Origin: Ornithobacterium rhinotracheale DSM 15997
Lineage (GTDB): Bacteria > Bacteroidota > Bacteroidia > Flavobacteriales > Weeksellaceae
Assembly (NCBI RefSeq): GCF_000265465.1
Contig: NC_018016.1
Coordinates: forward strand, 625,501 to 689,500
Direction of reading: 5' to 3'
Length of the DNA: 64,000 bases
Shown: positions 1 to 9,701 of the stretch, one piece after another
Numbering within the stretch: position 1 is the stretch's first letter
Layout of the letters: each line of letters begins with the position of its first letter
Position numbers and translations under genes: made by a program
Notes under the pieces: model-generated
Told to the model about the DNA's origin: nothing
The model's input: the letters and a program-made list of their open reading frames with translations, nothing else
Database searches by the model: none

Positions 1-1088
1 TTTAATTTCTGAGTCTGAGTTCCTAGCTTAAAAGTAAAGCTCGCTATCGTTTTAAAGACATTAGGGTCGAGTTTTGTTACATTAAATGCATTATCTGCTC
101 CTCTTACCTCTATTTCACCCGTAACTGTTCCTGAAGAAGAAAATGTTCCTCCTATGATCTTTAATCTAATATCATTTACATCTCCACCTTCACCTCTTAC
201 ATTGCTCGCCACGAGATCTACCACATCATAAGTACCTCTACCTCCTGTATAAGGTATACTAACGGTTATTTTTCTTATAACCCCCTGATAATTGCTTATC
301 TTCAAAGATGGCACATAGATATCTTGTGTCGCACTAATAGTAGCTGTACCAGAGCCTCCTCCATTAATGCCTCCTGCTATAACTCCAGGACCAGGATTTG
401 ATTGGGTTCCTCCGCCTGTACTAGGATCTGTGCCAGCACTTGGCGGCTGTACCCCTCCACCTGGAGGCGTTACACCTGTGCCTGGAGATACTGGGGTACC
501 TCCGCCTGGGTTGGTGGTAGCTACTCCAGATACGGTATCCCAACCTGTACCATTATACACCTCTACTTGTTTAGTAGTCGTGTTATAAATAAGGCTTCCT
601 TCTTCTACTCCTTTTAGCTTGTCTCTTTCTGTTGTGGTGTATTTTGGCAAAGTGCCTAAAGTAGTATTACCTGCCACAGCTTCAGCCCCTAAACGCACCC
701 ACTGCCCATTAGCCACACTACCTACGGGGAAACTCTGTCCTGGATTTTTAAAATAGTAGAAACCAGGCGTTACATCTACTTGTTTTCCTCCTTTGCTAGT
801 ATCTCCCAAGGTTTTACCTGCACCTGAGTTATACACTACCATTCCATCAAAATAGCTAGAGAAAGTGGATGGATTTACTACCCCCACATTAAACTCCCAT
901 TTAGTCAAATCCGCACTAGGAAAATATAAACCTTTTGCTATGCTATTTCCCACAGCATTGTAGCCCGAAGCATCTAAAAAAGGATTTTGACCATTTATTG
1001 ATGGGACTATATTCCCCTGTGTATTGATTTGGGCAAAGGCTCCTGTACCCGATAGGAGCATACCTAAAAATAATAATTGTTTTTTCAT
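1..1088 (-). CDS. Secreted modular surface protein, 3' end outside window
   Basis: The reading frame starts at the ATG at 1088 and stays open to the left edge (362 codons), so the C-terminus is missing. It opens with a signal peptide (MKKQLLFLGMLLSGTGAFAQ). Residues about 33-135 carry NPFLDASG, KGLYFPSADLT, FDGMVVYN and PGFYYF, which match in order the N-terminal module of the protein at 21557-23197 (PFLDASS, KGLVFPRTDLT, LDGMLVYN, PGFYYYEN). A Gly/Pro/Ser-rich linker follows at about 190-245, then a beta-rich domain. It is third in a minus-strand gene run behind the leader RNA at 2267-2767. Its function is not recognised; a cell-surface or adhesin-like role is inferred from the signal peptide, the linker and the paralogue. 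The proline-rich plus-strand ORFs opposite the linker are shadows. Confidence 0.8.
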   Translation of the reverse strand, partial: MKKQLLFLGMLLSGTGAFAQINTQGNIVPSINGQNPFLDASGYNAVGNSIAKGLYFPSADLTKWEFNVGVVNPSTFSSYFDGMVVYNSGAGKTLGDTSKGGKQVDVTPGFYYFKNPGQSFPVGSVANGQWVRLGAEAVAGNTTLGTLPKYTTTERDKLKGVEEGSLIYNTTTKQVEVYNGTGWDTVSGVATTNPGGGTPVSPGTGVTPPGGGVQPPSAGTDPSTGGGTQSNPGPGVIAGGINGGGSGTATISATQDIYVPSLKISNYQGVIRKITVSIPYTGGRGTYDVVDLVASNVRGEGGDVNDIRLKIIGGTFSSSGTVTGEIEVRGADNAFNVTKLDPNVFKTIASFTFKLGTQTQKL

Positions 1089-1122
1089 TTTACTTTCTAT
1101 TTTAAATCTTTATAATTAATAA

Positions 1123-1503
1123 TTACCAACTACCACTGATGATATACCATTTCCCTCTATATGCCATCAAAATATGTCCTTTCCCAGCATATAATTCACT
1201 GGTACCTTCTGGCTTATTAGCTTCGGCATAGGGGCGTTTTACAGTTAAAGGATCGCTCTTAATATATGGGAAACTATTATTCACTGCTATAATTCTACCA
1301 TCTGCATAATTTGAAGCTGGTGGTAGCTCTATCGGTTCGCCTCCTGTTTGCACCAAAGCAAAGGTATTGGGCTTAGTCCATTCTGCTACCGTGATATGCT
1401 CTACCACACGGATGTTCCCCGTTAAATTGTCTAACGTTTTATTTTGCTGTGCATATGTAAATACTCCTATAAACAGCATACTCAATAATAATAACTTTTT
1501 CAT
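1123..1503 (-). CDS. Small secreted protein, single C-terminal surface module
   Basis: The 126-residue product has a signal peptide (about residues 1-19, ending TYAQ). Nearly all of the mature part (about 23-126) matches the last 96 residues of its upstream neighbour at 1528-2190: both have TLDN(L/I)TGNIR, an EW-K-NTFAL(V/I)QT stretch, an R-I-I-(A/S)VNN segment and an end with AGKGHILM followed by WY(V/I)I-GS(Y/W). It therefore looks like a duplicated copy of that module with its own signal peptide. The genes are 24 bases apart on the same strand. No enzymatic motif is visible and the function is unknown. A start at 1503 is supported by the immediately following signal peptide. Confidence 0.75.
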   Translation of the reverse strand: MKKLLLLSMLFIGVFTYAQQNKTLDNLTGNIRVVEHITVAEWTKPNTFALVQTGGEPIELPPASNYADGRIIAVNNSFPYIKSDPLTVKRPYAEANKPEGTSELYAGKGHILMAYRGKWYIISGSW

Positions 1504-1527
1504 CTTTTATCTTATGTTTTTTAGAGA

Positions 1528-2190
1528 TTAGTAACTTCCTCCTATCACATACCAGTTAGTACCATCAGACATCAAGATATGTCCTTTACCTGCAAATAAA
1601 GTTGATACTGTTTTTGGACTATTTTTTCCTCCATAATTTAACTGCGTTCCAGCCTGATTATTTACAGAAATAATTCTATTCGTATAACCAGAAGGATCTG
1701 GCAAATCTATAGTTTCTGTTGTAGTTTGTATTAAGGCAAATGTATTTGACTTTGCCCACTCTGTTGGAGTAATATGTCTTACCTCTCTAATATTTCCTGT
1801 AATATTATCTAAGGTTACCTCTGGTGCTGCAGAAGAGCTTCCTCCTCCTGAAGAAGCATCTCCATCTTGAGTTCCACCACTAGCAGCACCACCTGCCTCT
1901 AGCTGTTTCAGCGTAGTAGTTTTAATAGGCAAACCTAGAATATTCCCATCTTTGTCTATTACTAATAATTGAGTGCCTTGCACTTTAGGCAATACTGCTT
2001 CTCTGGTTTTGCGTAGCCTTGCATTACCTGCTACATCTAGATTTGCGGTAGGCTCATCGGTATTAATCCCCACCGCGTTTTCTTTTAGAGACTCGCTTGG
2101 CGTTGCGGTCTCCACCACTGCTTGTCCGAATACTTGGGTACTCAAGCCTAACAAGGCGAATACTCCTAAGCTTAACATTGTCTTTTTCAT
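1528..2190 (-). CDS. Secreted surface protein with VGIN module, first gene of locus 1
   Basis: This 220-residue protein has a signal peptide (about 1-23, STQVFGQ) and then an AVGINTDEPTANLDVAGNAR segment at about 39-58. That type of sequence is common in Bacteroidota tail-fibre-like and cell-surface proteins. A Gly/Ser-rich linker lies at about 99-123, and a C-terminal module at 125-220 is repeated in the gene downstream. It is the first gene after the structured leader RNA and its terminator. The start codon is 77 bases beyond the terminator U-run, behind an A/T-rich stretch without a Shine-Dalgarno sequence. The paralogous locus has an equivalent first gene at 23219-23824 with RVGINEGDPKATLEI. 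The exact role is unknown. Confidence 0.8.
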   Translation of the reverse strand: MKKTMLSLGVFALLGLSTQVFGQAVVETATPSESLKENAVGINTDEPTANLDVAGNARLRKTREAVLPKVQGTQLLVIDKDGNILGLPIKTTTLKQLEAGGAASGGTQDGDASSGGGSSSAAPEVTLDNITGNIREVRHITPTEWAKSNTFALIQTTTETIDLPDPSGYTNRIISVNNQAGTQLNYGGKNSPKTVSTLFAGKGHILMSDGTNWYVIGGSY

Positions 2191-2266
2191 AAAATTTAAT
2201 TTTAAAAAGTTTCTATTCTGTTTATATTTGTCTCCGTTATTAATTTTTTATTCCCCTTGTTTTCAT

Positions 2267-2310
2267 AAAAAAAGCCTTACCGTGGAGTTAGGGGATTTCC
2301 ACAGCAAGGC
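2267..2310 (-). terminator. Intrinsic terminator of leader RNA 1
   Basis: A 13-bp stem (2274-2286 with 2298-2310) is fully paired on the minus-strand RNA when two G-U pairs are allowed, and is followed by seven U residues (2273-2267). On the plus strand the G-U pairs become mismatches and there is no U-run, so it works in the minus direction. The loop contains UCCCCU, which can pair with AGGGGA at 2257-2252 just downstream. Confidence 0.85.
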
Positions 2311-2767
2311 CAAAACTTAAAAACGATTGTCGGCTATTCTCATAGCGAACATTACTAAATAACTCCTCTAGCCTCTCGGCTAAAAAAATTAAGTATGAAA
2401 AAAAACTTTCTACTAGGAAGCCCGTTCCATGAGAGTGTATGAAAAGAAGTATTTTACAGTGTGGGGCACTGCAAAAACATCTCTCTATTAGGGAATAAAA
2501 AGATGTACATAACAAAAATGCCAAAGCTCCTAAACGGAACTTTGGCTTTATTTTATGGATACAATATAGTGTAGCTAGCCATAAGCTAGCAACACTGTTT
2601 TTTATCTTTAAAATGAATGGGAAACTACTTGCAAATGCAAATCGTAGAAAGTAAACTATACACGCACAATTATACTGTGTGTGTTTACACTTTTTCTCGA
2701 GATAAACAAGAAAAAGATGTTAAACTTATCACAATTCATTATATGTAGCACACACTGTTTCATAGAA
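2267..2767 (-). ncRNA. Structured leader RNA, copy 1 (candidate new RNA family)
   Basis: The RNA is predicted from about 2767 (promoter at 2774-2803) to the terminator U-run at 2267, about 500 nt. Hairpins read on the minus strand include one closing a GAGA tetraloop (2333-2346), CAGTG-CCCCA-CACTG (2457-2471), an 11-bp stem at 2520-2546 and a long A/U stem near 2690-2725. A hairpin at 2369-2382 (TAGCC/GGCTA) is replaced by a different but equally paired hairpin in copy 2. The apparent 78-residue ORF inside (2288-2524) is not believable given these structures. It could be a transcription-attenuation leader for the surface genes or a free-standing RNA; the sequence alone does not decide. It does not resemble tmRNA, RNase P RNA or SRP RNA as far as I can tell. 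Confidence 0.6.
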
Positions 2768-2773
2768 TTGCCG

Positions 2774-2803
2774 CAAAGCTATAAAATGTTTTAAAAACTA
2801 CAA
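2774..2803 (-). promoter_or_regulatory. Promoter of leader RNA 1 (TTG-N19-TAGCTTTG)
   Basis: Read on the minus strand, TTG (2803-2801), a 19-base spacer and TAGCTTTG (2781-2774) match the Bacteroidota sigma-A consensus TTG...TAnnTTTG exactly. The same boxes with the same spacing occur in copy 2 at 24412-24441. The start point should be near 2767. Confidence 0.8.
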
Positions 2804-2836
2804 GCCTTTGGCATGTTAAAGTTTTTCATTTCAACT

Positions 2837-2866
2837 AAAAAAGAGAGCAGCACATGGCTACTCTCT
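2837..2866 (-). terminator. Terminator of the kinase/nucleotidyltransferase operon
   Basis: A 10-bp stem (2842-2851 with 2857-2866) is followed on the minus strand by six U residues. It lies 31 bases after the stop codon of the gene at 2897-3922 and 34 bases before the leader promoter, so the surface locus is insulated from that operon. Confidence 0.75.
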
Positions 2867-2896
2867 CTTAGTTATAAAAATCTTCAGCTTAAAAAT

Positions 2897-3922
2897 TTAA
2901 ACGACATGTGCTGCGTCTAAAATTCCTTTTAATAGATTTATTTGACTCATAGCTCTATCTAAATTGTGGTTCCTCCTCTTTACAGCAAAATAAACATCAC
3001 CGTTTAAGAAATCGGTCAAGAATCTCACCGCTTGGATGTAAACCACTGTTGCTCCCGCCAAGTCAAAGTTTTCTAATTCCTGTGGTGTCAACTTATCTTT
3101 TAAGTTTTCCAAGAATCCTTTTTTAATGGCTTCGTAGTTCTCTTTTGAGAAGTTGTTTGGCGTTGGGTCGTCTTCGTCGCGCGTGTTGGTGTACGAGCGA
3201 ACCATGTCTCCAAAGTCGTACAAAATAGTACCTGGCATAAGCGTATCTAGATCGATTACCGCCACAGGTTTGTTTTTGTCGTCTGCACTCAAAAGAATGT
3301 TACTAATTTTTGGATCGGCATGAATCAAGCGTTTAGGGAACCCGTCTTGCGAAGTGATTTCCAACCATTTTTTAGGAATTTCTTTCAACTCTTCTACAAT
3401 GGTAATTGCCTCAAGTGCTAGCTCTTTTCTGTTTGGCGTTGCATTGTTAAGCGATTGCTCATAATCTTGCATTCTTTTGGCAAAATTGATGAATCCTGGA
3501 ATTGGCTCTTTTAAACCTTCCACATCCAAATCGCAAACATAAGAATGAAACTCTCCAATAAATTTTGCTACCTCATAAGCCTGCTCTGGGCTCTCCACCG
3601 TTTCGATACACTGCGTATTTTCGATAAAAGGAATCACACGCCACACACCGTTTTCGCCCTCTACTAAATAGTCTCCACGCACCGTTTTCTTAGGTCTCAA
3701 GATAGCATGCGGGTAGTTTTTAGCTTCTAGGTGATCGGCTAGTTTTAGCATATTTTCCACGATTACCTCGGGCTGCTCAAATATATTGGTATTAAATTTT
3801 TGAAGTACATAGGCACCGTTTTCATCTCGCAAAACATAAGTGGTATTGATGTGCCCCATCTCATTTTTTTGCAATCCGAAATCTGCGTCTTTACCAAAAA
3901 ACTTTTTTACTATTTCCTCCAT
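2897..3922 (-). CDS. Sugar kinase of the APH/phosphotransferase fold (NahK-like)
   Basis: The 341-residue protein has the hallmarks of the aminoglycoside-phosphotransferase/choline-kinase fold: an HADPKISN segment (the HxDxxxxN catalytic loop) near residue 200 and VIDLDT...YDFGDMVR just after it (metal-binding Asp). Proteins of this size and type in Bacteroidota include N-acetylhexosamine 1-kinases, which make GlcNAc-1-P or GalNAc-1-P. It lies 6 bases behind a sugar nucleotidyltransferase gene and divergent from nagB, which fits hexosamine salvage: kinase, then nucleotide activation. The substrate is inferred from context only; homoserine or choline-type kinases share the fold. Confidence 0.75.
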   Translation of the reverse strand: MEEIVKKFFGKDADFGLQKNEMGHINTTYVLRDENGAYVLQKFNTNIFEQPEVIVENMLKLADHLEAKNYPHAILRPKKTVRGDYLVEGENGVWRVIPFIENTQCIETVESPEQAYEVAKFIGEFHSYVCDLDVEGLKEPIPGFINFAKRMQDYEQSLNNATPNRKELALEAITIVEELKEIPKKWLEITSQDGFPKRLIHADPKISNILLSADDKNKPVAVIDLDTLMPGTILYDFGDMVRSYTNTRDEDDPTPNNFSKENYEAIKKGFLENLKDKLTPQELENFDLAGATVVYIQAVRFLTDFLNGDVYFAVKRRNHNLDRAMSQINLLKGILDAAHVV

Positions 3923-3928
3923 GATTTT

Positions 3929-4852
3929 TTATTTTTTCCAGAGTGGACTATTATATTTTCCGTCTTGGGTCTTTTGTTTCAAATCATCTACTACCAGCTG
4001 TTTGTCTTCTGGATAAGTCATCCCAAACCAGTCTTCTTTACTTTGCTCTACCCAAACATTTAGTTCTCCTTTCTGGATTTGGTTATCTATATATAAAGGT
4101 ATAAAGTATTCTTGTTTTTCTTTATTTTCAATTTTGCTTAAGAAATCTTCGAAGCCTTCTTGCAAGCTTGGGAAAATAGTATGATCAAGGATCCAGAAGT
4201 TCATAGACACTTTAGATTTTGGTTGTAAATCTACTTTTTCTGGCTGATCTGCTTCGTTCACGATTTCACCATTGTCTTTTTTGATGATTTTTAGGATTTC
4301 GGTTACTTTTTTAAGTTTACCATCTTCCACTTCACACACTCCACGAGATACAGTACCGTTGTCGCTCAAAGTTTTCTCAAGCTCAAATGCTACCATTCCG
4401 TAGTTTTTAGCATCGATTTTTCCAGCTTTTACTAATTCGTGCGCCAATTCAAAAGTATTCGCTCCGTAATAGTCGTCTGCGTTCATCACAACAAATGGCT
4501 GTTTCACCACATCTTTAGCCATAAGCACTGCGTGTGCAGTTCCCCAAGGTTTTTGGCGCAAAGGCACTAAATCAGCATATTTTTCTGGCACCGCCTTAGG
4601 CATTGCTTGAAGCACAAAATCTACTTTGATTCCACGCTCGTCTAGCGGTTTTCTTAAATGTTCTTTGATTTCCTCTGGCATTTGATCATTTACGATGAAC
4701 ACCACATGATTCACTCCATTATTAATTGCATCGTATAAGCCAAACTCCATAAGGCATTCACCGTTGTCGCCTACGGGATCTACTTGCTTTTGTCCTTTAT
4801 AGCGGCTTCCTAGTCCACCGGCTAACACCATTAAAGTCATTGTATCACTCAT
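3929..4852 (-). CDS. Sugar-phosphate nucleotidyltransferase
   Basis: The 307-residue protein begins with LAGGLGSRYKGQKQVDPVG, the glycine-rich nucleotide-binding signature of the NTP-transferase family, and has VVMNADDYYG near residue 120 (the acidic metal-binding site). It lacks a C-terminal left-handed beta-helix, so it is unlikely to be a bifunctional GlmU. It would join a sugar-1-phosphate made by the downstream kinase to a nucleotide, giving for example UDP-HexNAc; that product is inferred. The genes are 6 bases apart and surely cotranscribed. A -7 box (TAACTTTG) at 4947-4940 suggests an 80-nt leader. Confidence 0.75.
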   Translation of the reverse strand: MSDTMTLMVLAGGLGSRYKGQKQVDPVGDNGECLMEFGLYDAINNGVNHVVFIVNDQMPEEIKEHLRKPLDERGIKVDFVLQAMPKAVPEKYADLVPLRQKPWGTAHAVLMAKDVVKQPFVVMNADDYYGANTFELAHELVKAGKIDAKNYGMVAFELEKTLSDNGTVSRGVCEVEDGKLKKVTEILKIIKKDNGEIVNEADQPEKVDLQPKSKVSMNFWILDHTIFPSLQEGFEDFLSKIENKEKQEYFIPLYIDNQIQKGELNVWVEQSKEDWFGMTYPEDKQLVVDDLKQKTQDGKYNSPLWKK

Positions 4853-5169
4853 AATTCTTAAATTTATTTTTTCTATTTATATATTTTCCTTTCTTATTTC
4901 ACCCATAAAAGCATACTAGCTACTTTTTAGCTAACTCTTCAAAGTTAATGATTTTCTACTTTATCTGAAGAGATTTTTTCATTTTCTTCCCACTTTTATT
5001 TCTTAAGTCATCATTTCCCTCAGAAACATTAACTAAATATCGGTTTTTTCTAAGGATTAAACAAATGATAATTTTCATAATTGTTTTTTCCACATTTCGC
5101 ATCAAAAATTATGTATAAAAAGATTTTTCGCCGTACTTTTATGCTTTCTATTTAAACACATCCATTGTT
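4853..5169. other. Divergent intergenic region upstream of nagB
   Basis: The 317-base A/T-rich gap separates the nucleotidyltransferase operon (minus) from nagB (plus). On the minus strand there is a perfect -7 box, TAACTTTG, at 4947-4940. A small hairpin (TAGCTA, 4917-4922 with 4928-4933) sits at the expected start of that RNA. For nagB the best box is TACTTTTA at 5134-5141, 7 of 8 matches. No RNA gene or repeat was seen. Confidence 0.5.
4940..4947 (-). promoter_or_regulatory. -7 box for the nucleotidyltransferase-kinase operon
   Basis: TAACTTTG on the minus strand matches TAnnTTTG exactly, 88 bases before the start codon at 4852. No TTG is found at the usual -33 distance. Confidence 0.5.
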
Positions 5170-7155
5170 ATGAAAAACATATTAGAAGAAAATCCATCAC
5201 TTAAGAAAAACAAAGTACTTTTAAAACAAGCAAAAGACGCTTTAGAACTTTCTCAATTCACAAGAGAAGAAAGAATTCCAGTAGAAATTTTCAACACCGC
5301 TCTCGAAGGCTCAAAAGTGGCAGCTAGAGAAATCGCCGATTTAATTAAAGAAAAACAAGCCGCTGGCCAAAAATGCGTACTTGGTTTAGCAACTGGCAGT
5401 AGCCCTATTGCAACTTATGACGAGCTCATCAGAATGCACAAAGAAGAAGGACTTAGCTTCAAAAATGTGATTACTTTCAACCTTGATGAGTATTACCCAA
5501 TGCAGGCTGATGCGCCTCAATCTTATCATCGTTTCATGCATGAGCATTTGTTTGACCATGTAGACATCGACCCAGCTAACATTCATATTCCAGACGGAAG
5601 CGTTCCTGTGGAAAAATTAGCAGAAAGCTGCCAAGCATACGAAAGAGCTATCGACGAAGCTGGCGGAATCGATTTACAACTTTTAGGCATTGGTAGAACT
5701 GGGCACATCGGATTCAACGAGCCAGGTTCTCACATGAATACATTCACTCGTTTAGTTTCACTTGATGAGCTAACTATCAGAGATGCAGCCAAAGATTTTG
5801 GAGGAATCAACAATGTTCCTAAAGGAGCTATCACTATGGGAGTTGGTTCTATCTTTAAAGCTAGAAAAATCATTCTTTTAGCTTGGGGAGATAAAAAAGC
5901 AAGCATCGTGAAAAAAGCTGTGGAAGGTAAAGTGGTAGACGAAGTTCCTGCTAGCTACCTGCAAAGACACGAAAATACTAAATATATCGTAGATTTTGAT
6001 GCAGCAGGAGACCTTACAAGAGTAAAAACTCCTTGGAAAGTGGGTACTTGCAACTGGACTCCAAGCTTGGTAAAACGCGCCGTAGTTCAATTATGCATCG
6101 CTACTGAAAAACCAATTTTAAAGCTTACTAATAAAGATTATACAGACCATAACTTAAACGAACTTATCGTAACTTATGGTTCTGCATACAATGTAAACCT
6201 TCAAGTATTTAACGACTTACAAAACACCATCACTGGTTGGCCAGGTGGAAAGCCAAACGCTGACGAGACTAAACGCCCTGAGCGTAAAGACCCTGCGCAA
6301 AAACGCGTGATCGTATTTAGCCCACACCCAGATGATGACGTGATTTCTATGGGAGGAACTTTGAGAAGATTGGTAGAGCAAGGGCACGATGTGCATGTAG
6401 CTTACCAAGTTTCTGGAAACATTGCCGTGGCTGATTATGAATTGCTCCGTCCAATGCTGTTGATGAAAAACTACCTAGAAGAAAACGGAGACACTTCATC
6501 TCAAACTTACAAAAACTTAACTCAATATTTGAGCGAGCTAGATGACGCTGAAAACTTCAAAGCCATCACACCTCAAATCTTAAATTTAAAAGGATTATTA
6601 AGAGAAGAAGAAGCTAAATCTGCTTGCCGCCATGTCGGTGTGAAAGAAGAGAATGCTCATTTCTTACGCCTACCTTTCTACGAAACTGGAAAAGTGAAAA
6701 AGAACGACCTTAGCCAAAAAGATGTGGACATCGTAAAAGAATTTTTACGCTCAATCAAGCCACACCAAATCTTTGCTGCGGGCGACTTAATGGATCCTCA
6801 CGGAACACACAAAGTATGTCTAGAAGCTATTTTCTTAGCCCTTGATGAAATCAAAGAAGACGGCGACGAATGGCTAAAAGACTGCTGGGTATGGATGTAC
6901 CGTGGCGCATGGCAAGAATGGCCAATCAACGAGATTGAAATGGCTGTACCAATGTCTCCAAGCGAATTAAGACAAAAACGAAATGCCATTTTGAGACACC
7001 AATCTCAAATGGAAGCAGCTCCATTTATGGGGACAGACTCTCGTCTATTCTGGCAACGTGCCGAAGATAGAAACCGTGAAACTGCAGATCTTTACAATAA
7101 ATTGGGCTTAGCAGAATACGAAGCAATGGAAGGTTTTGTAAGATACATTCCATAA
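5170..7155 (+). CDS. nagB: Glucosamine-6-phosphate deaminase fused to PIG-L/LmbE deacetylase-like domain
   Basis: The 661-residue protein joins two domains. Residues about 35-340 are NagB-like: VLGLATGSSPIATY (phosphate loop), FNLDEYYP and GIGRTGHIGFNEPG (active-site region), converting GlcN-6-P to fructose-6-P and ammonia. Residues about 377-640 are a PIG-L/LmbE fold with SPHPDDDVISMGG and MDPHGTHK, the zinc-binding motifs of GlcNAc-deacetylases. This long form is known in Bacteroidota, against about 260-290 residues for ordinary NagB. The fusion could let one protein deacetylate and deaminate amino sugars, but the true substrate of the second domain is not shown. The divergent neighbours also look like amino-sugar genes. 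A terminator follows at 7190. Confidence 0.9.
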   Translation: MKNILEENPSLKKNKVLLKQAKDALELSQFTREERIPVEIFNTALEGSKVAAREIADLIKEKQAAGQKCVLGLATGSSPIATYDELIRMHKEEGLSFKNVITFNLDEYYPMQADAPQSYHRFMHEHLFDHVDIDPANIHIPDGSVPVEKLAESCQAYERAIDEAGGIDLQLLGIGRTGHIGFNEPGSHMNTFTRLVSLDELTIRDAAKDFGGINNVPKGAITMGVGSIFKARKIILLAWGDKKASIVKKAVEGKVVDEVPASYLQRHENTKYIVDFDAAGDLTRVKTPWKVGTCNWTPSLVKRAVVQLCIATEKPILKLTNKDYTDHNLNELIVTYGSAYNVNLQVFNDLQNTITGWPGGKPNADETKRPERKDPAQKRVIVFSPHPDDDVISMGGTLRRLVEQGHDVHVAYQVSGNIAVADYELLRPMLLMKNYLEENGDTSSQTYKNLTQYLSELDDAENFKAITPQILNLKGLLREEEAKSACRHVGVKEENAHFLRLPFYETGKVKKNDLSQKDVDIVKEFLRSIKPHQIFAAGDLMDPHGTHKVCLEAIFLALDEIKEDGDEWLKDCWVWMYRGAWQEWPINEIEMAVPMSPSELRQKRNAILRHQSQMEAAPFMGTDSRLFWQRAEDRNRETADLYNKLGLAEYEAMEGFVRYIP

Positions 7156-7189
7156 GCAAACATGGTTTTTTATGTTAATATTAATGAAG

Positions 7190-7220
7190 GGAAGGTTTTT
7201 CGGAGCCTTCCTTTTTTTTT
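7190..7220 (+). terminator. Terminator after nagB
   Basis: GGAAGG (7190-7195) pairs with CCTTCC (7206-7211), followed by nine T residues, 35 bases after the nagB stop codon. Confidence 0.85.
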
Positions 7221-7431
7221 ATTTTTAATGGATTAAAAAATCGATTTTAAGGCATTTTTTAATCAAAAGTCTTTTAGCTTTAATCATAAAAATTTGGTGA
7301 AAAGAAAATTTAGCCAAAAATCATTTTCTCCACAGATTTAATTATATTTTTAATGGAAATAAATCCTGCCTTTAATAAAACTTTATCAAAGCAAGTCCTT
7401 GAATTTTATAGGCTAAAACGATATTTTTTCG

Positions 7432-7439
7432 TATCTTTG
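7432..7439 (+). promoter_or_regulatory. -7 box of gyrB
   Basis: TATCTTTG is an exact TAnnTTTG match, 33 bases before the gyrB ATG. A clear -33 TTG at 17-23 bases is missing. Confidence 0.55.
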
Positions 7440-7469
7440 TTAATTCAGAATAGAAATACAGAAAATTAA

Positions 7470-9422
<1,953 letters not shown>

Positions 9423-9450
9423 TCATTTTAATTTATTTAATTACACCAAA

Positions 9451-9479
9451 GGCAGAAAAATTGATTTTCTGCCTTTTTT
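9451..9479 (+). terminator. Terminator after gyrB
   Basis: GGCAGAAAA (9451-9459) pairs with TTTTCTGCC (9465-9473), followed by six T residues, about 30 bases after the gyrB stop. Confidence 0.9.
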
Positions 9480-9688
9480 ATTGTTTAAAACTATATGATT
9501 TAAGCTAAAACATGCCAAAATCCATATTTTTAGCTTTTACAAAATTGAAGGTTAGCGATGCTTAGGCACATGTTAAAAATCTGCTCCAAGATACCTCAAT
9601 TCATCACTAAATATTACGCACAATAATCTTCTTCGTTAAATAAATGTTTTCTTATTCCAAACGCACTTTTTTCTCAAAAAAAGAATTG

Positions 9689-9696
9689 TAACTTTG
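9689..9696 (+). promoter_or_regulatory. -7 box of mnmA, predicts a leaderless mRNA
   Basis: TAACTTTG is an exact consensus match and ends 5 bases before the mnmA ATG (9702). As transcription starts about 5-7 bases after this box, the mRNA should begin at or next to the A of the start codon. Confidence 0.6.
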
Positions 9697-9701
9697 TAGC
9701 A

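Larger units (their letters stand above)
2188..2803. repeat. Duplicated leader block, copy 1 (direct repeat of 23822-24441)
   Basis: This non-coding block and the one at 23822-24441 are diverged copies in the same orientation. They contain perfect matches of 77 bases (2274-2350 against 23911-23987) and 58 bases (2423-2480 against 24060-24117), with less conserved stretches between them. The whole order is conserved: promoter, several hairpins, terminator, then about 80 bases to a signal-peptide start codon. The block fills the 700-base gap between the genes ending at 2897 and starting at 2190. Confidence 0.92.

Noticed and set aside
367-617. Proline-rich plus-strand ORFs
   Set aside because: Antisense shadows of the Gly/Pro-rich linker of the secreted protein at 1-1088.
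2288-2524. 78-codon minus-strand ORF in leader 1, similar to the end of the ORF at 23925-24401
   Set aside because: The similarity follows from nucleotide conservation of the leader; the region contains paired stems, one replaced by a different stem in copy 2, and ends in a terminator. The copies also differ in length and start.
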